From assembly GCF_002385225.1 (NCBI RefSeq), contig NZ_DGDC01000028.1, positions 1 to 25,029 on the forward strand: 25,029 nt of DNA, in the 5' to 3' direction. The stretch comes from Psychrobacter sp. UBA3962. Lineage in GTDB: Bacteria > Pseudomonadota > Gammaproteobacteria > Pseudomonadales > Moraxellaceae. A program made the position numbers and the translations under genes. The notes under the pieces are model-generated. The model was not told the DNA's origin. It saw only the letters and a program-made list of their open reading frames with translations, and did not search any database. This document shows, in pieces, positions 15,352-22,106 of the stretch (its first letter is position 1; every line of letters begins with the position of its first letter).

Positions 15352-16164
15352 ATGTACTTTGTATTGTCTCCAGCCAAAAGTCTAAATGAGAGCGATGAGG
15401 TCCCGGTCAATGTGGGAAATTATTATAGTCAGCCCCAGCTGATTGAGCATGCTCAAGAATTGATGAAAATATTGAAGTCTAAAGAGCCTGTAGATTTGCA
15501 GGAGCTGATGAGTATCTCTGATGATTTGGCGCAACTAAATGCGCAGCGTAATCAGGACTGGGCTTGGAGTGAGCAAAAACCTTTTGACGAAACTAATGCC
15601 AAAGCCGCGGCTTATCTTTTTGACGGAGATGTTTATACCGGTCTTGATGTGTATAACCTAGAGAAAGAGACGGTGATTTATCTTAATGAGCACCTAGGGA
15701 TTTTGTCAGGATTATATGGGGTATTAAAACCTCTTGATTTAATTCAACCTTACCGCTTAGAGATGGGCACCAAAATGAAGAATGACCGTGGCGATAACCT
15801 GTATCAATTTTGGGGGGAGGAAGTCACTGAAGTTATTAATCAAAGAATGAATGAGTCAAGCGAGCAGGGTGAAGACAATGTGTTGATTAACTTGGCTTCC
15901 AACGAGTATTTTAAAGCTGTTAAAAAGAAATCACTTAATGCCGAGATCATTACCCCACGGTTTGAAGATGAAAAAAGTGGCAACTATAAAGTGATCAGCT
16001 TCTATGCCAAAAAAGCACGGGGTCTTATGGTGAAATATGCTGCGGATAACAAGATAACCAAGGCAGAAGAGTTAAAGAAATTTGATTTGGCCGGTTATTA
16101 TTATGTGGATGAGCTGTCTGATGACCATAACTGGACTTTTAGACGGGATGAGGGGGACCAGTAA
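15352..16164 (+). CDS. yaaA: Peroxide stress resistance protein YaaA (DUF328)
   Basis: This 270-residue cytoplasmic protein matches YaaA across its length. It has the start MYFVLSPAKSL, the central GILSGLYGVLKPLDLIQPYRLEMGT block, the NLASNEYFKAV motif, and the C-terminal FYAKKARGLMVKY and FDLAGYYY stretches. In E. coli YaaA is induced by OxyR during hydrogen peroxide stress, lowers free intracellular iron and binds DNA; the helix-hairpin-helix-like DNA-binding fold comes from family knowledge, not from reading here. GAGGA seven bases before the ATG fixes the start. It is a single-gene unit, divergent from pnt and ending at a two-way terminator shared with groEL. I do not see an unambiguous OxyR site in the spacer. 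Confidence 0.96.
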   Translation: MYFVLSPAKSLNESDEVPVNVGNYYSQPQLIEHAQELMKILKSKEPVDLQELMSISDDLAQLNAQRNQDWAWSEQKPFDETNAKAAAYLFDGDVYTGLDVYNLEKETVIYLNEHLGILSGLYGVLKPLDLIQPYRLEMGTKMKNDRGDNLYQFWGEEVTEVINQRMNESSEQGEDNVLINLASNEYFKAVKKKSLNAEIITPRFEDEKSGNYKVISFYAKKARGLMVKYAADNKITKAEELKKFDLAGYYYVDELSDDHNWTFRRDEGDQ

Positions 16165-16236
16165 CCTGTTGATTAACAGCTTTAAGATTTATAAGCGGTA
16201 ATTTTTTAAGCTGTACCAAAAGAGCGTGAACAATAA

Positions 16237-16270
16237 AAAACCCCGATAAGCTATTGCCTATCGGGGTTTT
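16237..16270. terminator. Bidirectional terminator between yaaA and groEL
   Basis: Arms AAAACCCCGATA (16237-16248) and TATCGGGGTTTT (16259-16270) are perfect complements, with a 10-base loop. The GC-rich core and flanking A- and T-runs suit termination from both sides. Confidence 0.92.
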
Positions 16271-16324
16271 GTTTGCTATTTACACCTTTAGCGTATCATA
16301 AGCAACTAAGGGGAAGGGGGATGA

Positions 16325-17971
16325 TTACATCATGCCGCCCATACCACCCATGCCGCCCATACCACCAGCACCCATGCCAGCCATAGCATCATTGTCTTCT
16401 GGCTTATCAGTGATCATCGCTTCAGTAGTCAGCATTAGACCTGCCACAGAAGCTGCGTGCTCTAGCGCTGAACGAGATACTTTAGCTGGGTCAAGGATAC
16501 CCATTTCTAACATATCACCGTATACACCAGTGGCTGCGTTATAACCATAGTTACCAGAACCGTTCTTAACTTCGTTTACAACTACAGAAGCTTCATCACC
16601 TGCGTTAGTTACGATTTGACGTAGTGGCGCTTCCATCGCACGGCGTAAAATGTTGATACCTGCGTTTTGGTCGTCGTTATCGCCTTGTAGGTCAGCTAGT
16701 GCATTTAAAGCACGAACCATAGCAACACCACCACCAGGTACCACACCTTCTTCTACTGCAGCGCGAGTCGCATGTAGCGCATCGTCAACACGGTCCTTTT
16801 TCTCTTTCATAGCGGTTTCAGTAGCAGCACCTACTTTAATTACTGCAACACCACCTGATAGTTTCGCAACACGTTCTTGTAGTTTTTCTTTGTCGTAATC
16901 TGAAGTAGATTCTTCGATTTGACGGTTGATAGACTCAACGCGTGCTTCGATATCCGCTTTAGAACCTGCACCATCAACGATAACTGTATTCTCTTTGCCT
17001 ACAGTTACTTTCTTCGCAGTACCTAAGTGTTCGATAGTTGCGCTCTCTAAGCTTAAGCCTACTTCTTCAGAGATTACCGTACCACCAGTTAAGATAGCGA
17101 TGTCTTGTAACATAGCTTTACGACGGTCACCGAAACCTGGGGCTTTAACCGCACAAGTTTTCAGACCACCACGCATGTTGTTCACAACTAGAGTAGCTAG
17201 TGCTTCGTTCTCAACGTCTTCAGCGATGATTAGTAGCGGCTTGCTTTGCTGCATTACTTGCTCAAGTAAGGGCACGATTTCACGAATGTTGCTGATTTTT
17301 TTGTCAACAAGCAAAATGAATGGGTTTTCAAATTCAGCGGTTAAGCTGTCTTGCTTGTTAGCGAAGTAGGGGCTGATGTAGCCACGGTCGAACTGCATAC
17401 CTTCAACAACTTCTAGTGAATCTTCGAAGCCTGAACCTTCTTCAACAGTGATAACACCTTTTTTGCCCACTCTTTCCATAGCTTCAGAGATTAACTCACC
17501 GATTTTGGTATCAGAGTTAGCAGAGATAGATCCTACTTGAGCGATGGCTTTAGAGTCATCAGCTGGAGTAGAGATATTGTGGATTTCTTGCACAGCAGCA
17601 GCAACCGCTTTGTCGATACCACGTTTTAGGTCCATTGGGTTCATGCCAGCAGCTACTGATTTCATGCCTTCAACTAAGATGGCTTGAGCCAATACAGTTG
17701 CGGTAGTAGTACCGTCACCAGCTACGTCGTTAGTCTTGCTAGCGACTTCACGAACCAGCTGTGCACCCATGTTTTCAAATTTGTTTTCTAGTTCGATTTC
17801 TTTGGCAACTGATACACCGTCTTTAGTGATTGCAGGCGCGCCAAAAGATTTGTCGATAACCACGTTACGGCCTTTAGGACCTAAGGTTACTTTAACAGCG
17901 TTCGCTAGAATGTTTACGCCGTCCATCATCTGTTTACGAGCGTCAATGCCAAATTTTACGTCTTTAGCCAT
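16325..17971 (-). CDS. groEL: 60-kDa chaperonin GroEL
   Basis: GroEL forms the double-ring ATP-dependent folding chamber capped by GroES. The 548-residue product is full length. It has the canonical start MAKDVKFG, the ATP-site block GDGTTTAT (85-92) and the region DRVDDALHATRAAVEEGVVPG in the equatorial domain. The C-terminal Gly-Gly-Met repeat tail lines the cavity. It follows groES after 145 bases that contain a long hairpin. A GGAGAG ribosome binding site precedes the ATG. The preferred codons and strong conservation are as expected for an abundant protein. Confidence 0.99.
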   Translation of the reverse strand: MAKDVKFGIDARKQMMDGVNILANAVKVTLGPKGRNVVIDKSFGAPAITKDGVSVAKEIELENKFENMGAQLVREVASKTNDVAGDGTTTATVLAQAILVEGMKSVAAGMNPMDLKRGIDKAVAAAVQEIHNISTPADDSKAIAQVGSISANSDTKIGELISEAMERVGKKGVITVEEGSGFEDSLEVVEGMQFDRGYISPYFANKQDSLTAEFENPFILLVDKKISNIREIVPLLEQVMQQSKPLLIIAEDVENEALATLVVNNMRGGLKTCAVKAPGFGDRRKAMLQDIAILTGGTVISEEVGLSLESATIEHLGTAKKVTVGKENTVIVDGAGSKADIEARVESINRQIEESTSDYDKEKLQERVAKLSGGVAVIKVGAATETAMKEKKDRVDDALHATRAAVEEGVVPGGGVAMVRALNALADLQGDNDDQNAGINILRRAMEAPLRQIVTNAGDEASVVVNEVKNGSGNYGYNAATGVYGDMLEMGILDPAKVSRSALEHAASVAGLMLTTEAMITDKPEDNDAMAGMGAGGMGGMGGMGGMM

Positions 17972-18043
17972 GAGAATACTCTCCAGTTATTTTAGTTAAT
18001 GAGTGTTAATTTTTTTTATTAGAGTTGATTTGAACTTTTTGAG

Positions 18044-18096
18044 CTTATTGGCTTAGCCAATCTATTTTTGTAATAGTGGATTGCCTAAGCCAAAAG
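18044..18096 (-). repeat. Long hairpin in the groES-groEL intercistronic gap
   Basis: Fifteen-base arms at 18048-18062 and 18079-18093 are complementary at 14 of 15 positions. Adding CTT/AAG across a single bulged base extends the stem to about 18 pairs, and the loop can fold further (CTATT with AATAG). No T-run follows on the minus strand, so simple termination is unlikely. Position and size fit an mRNA processing or stability element. Confidence 0.75.
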
Positions 18097-18116
18097 AAGA
18101 TTATTAATCCTTTAGA

Positions 18117-18407
18117 TTAACCTTCTAGGACACCCAATACGTCAGACTCTTTCATAATCAATAGTTCTTCGCCGTCAACTTTTACGGTTTGACCTGCATA
18201 TTGACCGAATAGGACTTTGTCGCCAACTTTAACGTCTAAAGCACGAACTTCACCATTTTCACGGATTTGACCGTTACCAACAGCCAAGATTTCGCCTTGA
18301 GATGGTTTTTCTTGTGCCGAACCTGGTAATAAAATGCCACCGGCAGTTTTTTGTTCTTCTTCCACACGGCGGACAACGATGCGGTCATGTAAAGGGCGAA
18401 TATTCAT
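18117..18407 (-). CDS. groES: Co-chaperonin GroES
   Basis: This 96-residue, 10-kDa co-chaperonin forms the heptameric lid of GroEL. The start MNIRPLHDRIVVRR, the mobile loop EEQKTAGGILLPGSAQEKPS (about residues 17-36) with its GGILLP contact motif, and the GDKVLFGQYAGQTVKVDGEE block are all standard. GGAG lies seven bases ahead of the ATG. It is the first gene of the groESL operon, with a sigma-32-like -35 element about 80 bases upstream; no CIRCE repeat is visible. Confidence 0.99.
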   Translation of the reverse strand: MNIRPLHDRIVVRRVEEEQKTAGGILLPGSAQEKPSQGEILAVGNGQIRENGEVRALDVKVGDKVLFGQYAGQTVKVDGEELLIMKESDVLGVLEG

Positions 18408-18438
18408 TGTTCACTCCATTAAAAATTTAATTAAGTTG

Positions 18439-18493
18439 ATAAAAGGGTACCCATATCACTCAAGAAGGTATTGTTATTTAGCAAAATTTCAAG
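18439..18493 (-). promoter_or_regulatory. Candidate heat-shock (sigma-32-type) promoter region of groESL
   Basis: On the minus strand the heptamer CTTGAAA (18493-18487), preceded by CC, is a perfect sigma-32 -35 element. A second weaker one, CTTGAG (18464-18459), is followed 11 bases later by CCCTTTTAT (18447-18439), which loosely resembles the CCCCAT-type -10. The -10 side is weak for both, so which pair is used is unclear. Confidence 0.4.
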
Positions 18494-18591
18494 GGTATTA
18501 GATGAAATTCTGCCATGAGCTATGGGGCTGTCCTAAAAATGGGGTTAATGGACTAGATTTTCAACCTTAAACGAGCAAATTTTTTATTAAG

Positions 18592-18622
18592 TTGACTGAC
18601 AAGTGGTCAACGGCTGTATAGA
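18592..18622 (+). promoter_or_regulatory. Candidate promoter for the thioesterase-fold gene
   Basis: TTGACT (18592-18597, 5 of 6) is followed by TATAGA (18617-18622, 4 of 6) at a long 19-base spacing. Arms TTGAC (18592-18596) and GTCAA (18606-18610) form a small inverted repeat across the -35. Weak to moderate evidence. Confidence 0.3.
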
Positions 18623-18730
18623 CTATTGCCTGCGACGAACTTATGCTTTGTGTAAATAGTTTTATTTAACGGGCTATTTAGCCAATAACATCCTTTGAAA
18701 ATCTGATTTACCCTTGTCTGGAGACTAGTA

Positions 18731-19306
18731 ATGAATATGCTAATTCGCTTCTTTATAGTGATGGCGTTACTAAAACGTGAGCATTCTGAGTCGAATAAAA
18801 ACTCGGAAAAAAATAAGACCGCGCAGCAAGGGAGCGATAATACTGTAAAAGTTTCCACTGAAGATTTATTCCGTCCTTTTAGTAGAAGTTACCGGGTCTT
18901 ACCGCATGACATGGGCTTTCGTGATCACTTACCCAATTATCGCTATTTATCTTTTATTGAGATTAACGTGACTGCTTGGCTGTATAAAATTTTGAAGCAA
19001 AATGGTTTGGGCGGGCTGAGTCTGGATTGGATCATCTCTATGCAAGAGATGGTTTATCTAAAAGAAATTAAATTCTTAGATAAAATGACGGTGACCAGTG
19101 CTTTAGAGGGATGGGATGAGAAGTATGTCTATTTCCAGCATCACTTCTATGTCAAAGATACGTTAATGGCTGTGGGGCTTACTAAGTTTGTTTTATTTAA
19201 TAAAAAGGGTAAGCAGTTACCCTCATGCATAGGAATGGAAGGGGAGAGCTTGACCGAAGTTATTGAAACTTGGAATGCCAACCAAATGGCGATTAAGTCT
19301 CAGTAA
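18731..19306 (+). CDS. Thioesterase-family (hotdog fold) protein with N-terminal membrane segment
   Basis: This 191-residue protein shows the hotdog acyl-CoA thioesterase pattern from about residue 52 to 185. DMGFRDHLPNYRYLSFIE (60-77) corresponds to the D-x-x-x-H-x-N-Y-x-R-Y-L region of 4-hydroxybenzoyl-CoA-thioesterase-like proteins. The GLGGLSLDW and AVGLTKFVLFNKKGK stretches fit the following strands. Residues 1-14 are hydrophobic (MNMLIRFFIVMALL) and may anchor it to the membrane, followed by a polar, Ser/Asn/Lys-rich linker (16-42). It resembles THEM6-type proteins; the substrate is unknown. TGGAG seven bases before the ATG supports the start that includes the hydrophobic segment. It precedes iscX on the same strand after 116 bases, but iscX has its own promoter candidate. 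Confidence 0.8.
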   Translation: MNMLIRFFIVMALLKREHSESNKNSEKNKTAQQGSDNTVKVSTEDLFRPFSRSYRVLPHDMGFRDHLPNYRYLSFIEINVTAWLYKILKQNGLGGLSLDWIISMQEMVYLKEIKFLDKMTVTSALEGWDEKYVYFQHHFYVKDTLMAVGLTKFVLFNKKGKQLPSCIGMEGESLTEVIETWNANQMAIKSQ

Positions 19307-19319
19307 AGTTTGGCTTTGA

Positions 19320-19377
19320 TAAAACTGGCTATATACGTGCTTTGATATTTGTTAGCATTGAGGGTATACCAGTTTTA
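19320..19377. repeat. Inverted repeat enclosing the iscX promoter
   Basis: TAAAACTGG (19320-19328) pairs perfectly with CCAGTTTTA (19369-19377), and TATAC (19332-19336) pairs with GTATA (19364-19368) after a three-base bulge. This gives 14 pairs around a 27-base loop. The loop and right arm contain the -35 and -10 candidates of iscX. Confidence 0.6.
19342..19370 (+). promoter_or_regulatory. Candidate promoter for iscX
   Basis: TTGATA (19342-19347, 5 of 6) and TATACC (19365-19370, 4 of 6) are 17 bases apart, predicting a start near 19377 and a leader of about 45 bases. The -10 lies in the right arm of the surrounding inverted repeat. Confidence 0.45.
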
Positions 19378-19422
19378 GTTCACGTATTACTAAAAAAATA
19401 CTTTCATAAAAAGGAAACCACT

Positions 19423-19629
19423 ATGAATCAGAAACTTAAATGGACCGACAGCCTAGATATCGCTATTGAGCTTTATGAAAAGTTTCCAGATACTGACCCA
19501 CAATACATTCGTTTTACCGATTTGCACCGCTGGGTAACCGAGCTTGAAAACTTTGATGATGATCCAAATCGCTCGAACGAAGGCATCTTGGAAGCCATTC
19601 AGATGAATTGGATTGATGAAGCGGATTAA
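19423..19629 (+). CDS. iscX: Fe-S cluster assembly protein IscX
   Basis: This 68-residue acidic protein is a clear IscX (YfhJ). It shows the start KWTDSLDIAIELYEKFPD, the central IRFTDLHRWVTEL, FDDDP and SNEGILEAIQ, and the tail WIDEAD. In E. coli IscX binds iron weakly, contacts the cysteine desulfurase IscS at the site used by frataxin, and modulates cluster assembly. The ATG at 19423 is chosen because AAGGA (19411-19415) precedes it by seven bases and the length then matches the 66-residue family. An in-frame upstream start at 19342 would add 27 residues without family support and would fall inside the promoter. The gene normally ends the isc operon after fdx; here it stands alone. Confidence 0.96.
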   Translation: MNQKLKWTDSLDIAIELYEKFPDTDPQYIRFTDLHRWVTELENFDDDPNRSNEGILEAIQMNWIDEAD

Positions 19630-19670
19630 CTCAGCTGTATAAAATTTATTTTTATAAAATAAAGTCATTA

Positions 19671-19707
19671 AAAAGCCAGCTCCTTTATAAGAGGAACTGG
19701 CTTTTTT
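19671..19707. terminator. Bidirectional terminator between iscX and dapE
   Basis: AAAAGCCAG-c-TCCT (19671-19684) pairs with AGGA-a-CTGGCTTTT (19692-19705). The single mismatch is a G-U pair in the minus-strand RNA. T-runs follow on both strands. Confidence 0.9.
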
Positions 19708-19727
19708 AGGCTGTGAACAAAAGTTTT

Positions 19728-20933
19728 TTAACCCAACAACAACTCTTCTAGCATGCGCTCATAAATCTGCGCCAATTTACCTATATCATCAATTTCAACA
19801 CGTTCATCAACTTGGTGGATGGTGGCATTACGTACACCCAGTTCAACCACTTGCGCACCAGTTGGGGCGATAAAGCGGCCGTCTGAAGTGCCGCCCGAAG
19901 TGGATAGGGTAGTGTCAATACCCATCACTTCTTTAACCGCTATTTTACAAGCATCAACAAGTTTACCCTCAGCGGTTAAGAACGGATGACCCGACAACTT
20001 CCACTCAATCTCATAGGTAGCTTCAGAATCTGCAAAGTGCTTATCTAAGATTTCATGGGTTTTGGCTCTCAATTCTTCTTCTGTGGTTTCAGTCGAGAAT
20101 CTAAAGTTAAACACCACTTCTACCGTTTCAGGAATCACATTATTGGCGCCGGTGCCACCATTGATATTTGAAATTTGCATAGAGGTAGCCGGGAAAAAGT
20201 CGTTACCGCTATCCCATTCGGTATTGGTAAACTCGGCTAATGCTGGCAGGAGAGCATGAATCGGGTTAACCGCCAAATGAGGGTAGGCGACATGACCTTG
20301 CTTACCAGTGACCGTAAGTATGCCACCTAACGAGCCACGGCGGCCGTTTTTAATGATATCACCTAAAGTATCGGTACTCGATGGCTCACCGACTAAACAA
20401 TAAGTGATTTTTTCATCACGAGCTTCTAAAGCTTCGACTACTTTTACCGTACCGTTGATAGAAGGACCTTCTTCATCAGAAGTGATTAGCATGGCAATTG
20501 AACCGTTATGATTCGGATGATTTTTGACAAAGTTTTCTGCAGCGATAGTAAAGGCCGCGATACCCGTTTTCATATCGGCAGCACCGCGTCCCCAAAGATA
20601 GCCCTCTTTAACAGTCGGCTCAAACGGAGGGATTTTCCAATTATCGACATTACCAGTAGGCACCACATCAGTATGACCAGCGAAGCACACCACAGGATCT
20701 TGATTTCCACGTCTGGCCCATAGGTTTTTTACCTGAGCATTTTGACCGCTGACTTGTTTATCACCAAAATACATAAACTCGTGCTCGAACCCAATCGGGC
20801 TTAAACGCTCAACCAACACCTCCTGACAGCCTTTATCGAGAGGGGTAACAGAATCTCGGCGCATTAGCTCAATACTAAGCTCTAAGGTTTGTTGTTGATG
20901 ATTTGACTGGCCTGTAGTGTGGTTAGAACTCAT
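19728..20933 (-). CDS. dapE: Succinyl-diaminopimelate desuccinylase
   Basis: DapE hydrolyses N-succinyl-LL-2,6-diaminopimelate to LL-diaminopimelate and succinate, feeding lysine and peptidoglycan synthesis. This 401-residue M20-family dizinc enzyme has its metal and catalytic residues in place: H87 in FAGHTDVVPTG, D120 in GRGAADMKTG, E154-E155 in TSDEEGP, E183 in VGEPSS and H373 in ATIHQVDE. The dimerisation-domain block GHVAYPHLAVNPIH (213-226) is also typical. It is slightly longer than the usual 375-380 residues because of a polar, Gln/His-rich N-terminus of about 15 residues. AAGGGA precedes the ATG closely. The upstream 2OG-oxygenase gene on the same strand is 94 bases away with no terminator, so co-transcription is plausible. 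Confidence 0.97.
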   Translation of the reverse strand: MSSNHTTGQSNHQQQTLELSIELMRRDSVTPLDKGCQEVLVERLSPIGFEHEFMYFGDKQVSGQNAQVKNLWARRGNQDPVVCFAGHTDVVPTGNVDNWKIPPFEPTVKEGYLWGRGAADMKTGIAAFTIAAENFVKNHPNHNGSIAMLITSDEEGPSINGTVKVVEALEARDEKITYCLVGEPSSTDTLGDIIKNGRRGSLGGILTVTGKQGHVAYPHLAVNPIHALLPALAEFTNTEWDSGNDFFPATSMQISNINGGTGANNVIPETVEVVFNFRFSTETTEEELRAKTHEILDKHFADSEATYEIEWKLSGHPFLTAEGKLVDACKIAVKEVMGIDTTLSTSGGTSDGRFIAPTGAQVVELGVRNATIHQVDERVEIDDIGKLAQIYERMLEELLLG

Positions 20934-21027
20934 AATTTCCCTTAAATATATGAAATAGAAAATAAATACTGCTAGCGACTGGCTCTCAGAGAACCAATAG
21001 GCTCATACTTAATAAAAAGTAACAGCC

Positions 21028-21885
21028 TTATAACGGCTCTGCAACTATCAAAGCTTCATCACTACGTAGCCAAGTGGCAATGGAGTAGCGTTGACGATGT
21101 GCTATCTCGACCTGATGCTGTAAGTTACTGTCGAAAATAACTAATCGATTGGCTTTAGGCAATAATTGGTGGCTTTTATTATGACTGTCTATAATAGAGA
21201 TTTGACCCCCATCAGCATCTTCCCATTCATCGTTGAGATAAAATACTGCCGAGATTACCCGCTCGTCGCGTCCGATAGGGTTATCAGAATGCCATTTATA
21301 GCCAAAACCAGGTGGATAACAGGCGTAATGCGCCTCACTATGCCGAATACCAGCGAATAAAGTTCGGTTTAGGAAAAAAGCCAACTCATTGATACTTTGT
21401 AGATAATGATAGCCTGCATAGAAATCTTTGGTAATCCAGCGAATACGGTCTCCACGGATATCAGTCTTACGCACGCCTTCAGTCAGTTTTGCATCACGAT
21501 AATCGATGAAGCCACTTTCGGCTTGTAAGGCCAATAGCGCTGTTTGAGAATACACATCATCTAGGACGATAAACCCATCATTAATAAGAAGCTCTAAGGC
21601 TTTATCATCTATTCTTTGTTCCCACTTTGCTTCAAAATCAGATTGGTCGAGAGTTTTTTGCGTCTCAGTTAAATCAATGTCGATTAAATGACTATGTTGT
21701 TGACTAAAAGTAGCATCGGGAGGTAGCTGTTGTAACGCTTGGCGAGCTTGCTCTTTAGAGGTCGCTAAATCTTCTGGAAGTAGCGGAGGAGGAATAGCCG
21801 CTGTGATTGGATCTTGGAAATTATAAGAGGTAGGGGTTAAGTTACTTTCAATAGTTGCGATGGTCGTCTTAACGACTTTAGTCAT
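21028..21885 (-). CDS. 2-oxoglutarate/Fe(II)-dependent oxygenase, prolyl-4-hydroxylase-like
   Basis: This 285-residue protein has a C-terminal double-stranded beta-helix oxygenase domain (about residues 95-275) of the prolyl 4-hydroxylase / SM-20-related type. The iron triad is H199 and D201 (in KWHSDN) and H257 (in NLQHQV); R266 is well placed to bind the 2-oxoglutarate carboxylate. PPGFGYKWHSDN and AVFYLNDEW are characteristic strands. Residues 1-90 are a Thr/Pro/Gln-rich extension without recognisable motifs. The substrate is unknown; family members hydroxylate protein or small-molecule targets. It lies 94 bases ahead of dapE on the same strand, and no terminator separates them. An imperfect long inverted repeat (21935-21977) sits about 50 bases upstream. 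Confidence 0.85.
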   Translation of the reverse strand: MTKVVKTTIATIESNLTPTSYNFQDPITAAIPPPLLPEDLATSKEQARQALQQLPPDATFSQQHSHLIDIDLTETQKTLDQSDFEAKWEQRIDDKALELLINDGFIVLDDVYSQTALLALQAESGFIDYRDAKLTEGVRKTDIRGDRIRWITKDFYAGYHYLQSINELAFFLNRTLFAGIRHSEAHYACYPPGFGYKWHSDNPIGRDERVISAVFYLNDEWEDADGGQISIIDSHNKSHQLLPKANRLVIFDSNLQHQVEIAHRQRYSIATWLRSDEALIVAEPL

Positions 21886-21934
21886 TGGCGGAATCTCTGA
21901 GGTTCGTTTTTATAGAGCCCAAGGATGAGCTTAT

Positions 21935-21977
21935 GTAAAACTGACCAGATAGGGTATAAGTTAAAAGTCAGTTTAAC
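21935..21977. repeat. Inverted repeat between the 2OG-oxygenase gene and rlmJ
   Basis: GTAAAACTGAC (21935-21945) and GTCAGTTTAAC (21967-21977) are complementary at 10 of 11 positions with a 21-base spacer. A second smaller repeat, ATGGCA/TGCCAT (21987-21992 and 22000-22005), follows. The region is a 221-base divergent promoter area, so operator sites are plausible. Confidence 0.45.
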
Positions 21978-22106
21978 AGCAAATTAATGGCAATGTTGGT
22001 GCCATAATGGGCTATTAACCATTAATATACTTATTTTAAACCAGCTTATGCTACCATAGAACTAATTTTTGAAAACAAACCTTTCTACACTAAAACAAGC
22101 TAACTT

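Larger units (their letters stand above)
18408..18730. other. Divergent spacer between groES (-) and the thioesterase-fold gene (+)
   Basis: These 323 bases contain a heat-shock-like -35 element for groES (18487-18493), a second CTTGAG on the minus strand (18464-18459) and a candidate plus-strand promoter at 18592-18622. The ribosome binding site TGGAG is at 18719-18723. No gene is visible; the 83-codon minus-strand frame that runs into the thioesterase gene has no supporting features. Confidence 0.5.

Noticed and set aside
16926..17369. 147-codon plus-strand frame opposite groEL
   Set aside because: It is a shadow of groEL codon bias; long antisense frames are common opposite chaperonin genes.
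18521..18555. Sequence beginning GGGGCTGTCCTAAAA that resembles an insertion-sequence end
   Set aside because: There is no matching inverted end, no transposase fragment and no target duplication nearby, so it cannot be supported.
18607..18858. 83-codon minus-strand frame overlapping the thioesterase gene start
   Set aside because: It overlaps a well-supported gene on the other strand and has no ribosome binding site or recognisable content.
19342..19422. Extended iscX reading frame
   Set aside because: The extra 27 residues are not IscX-like and cover the predicted promoter and the true ribosome binding site.
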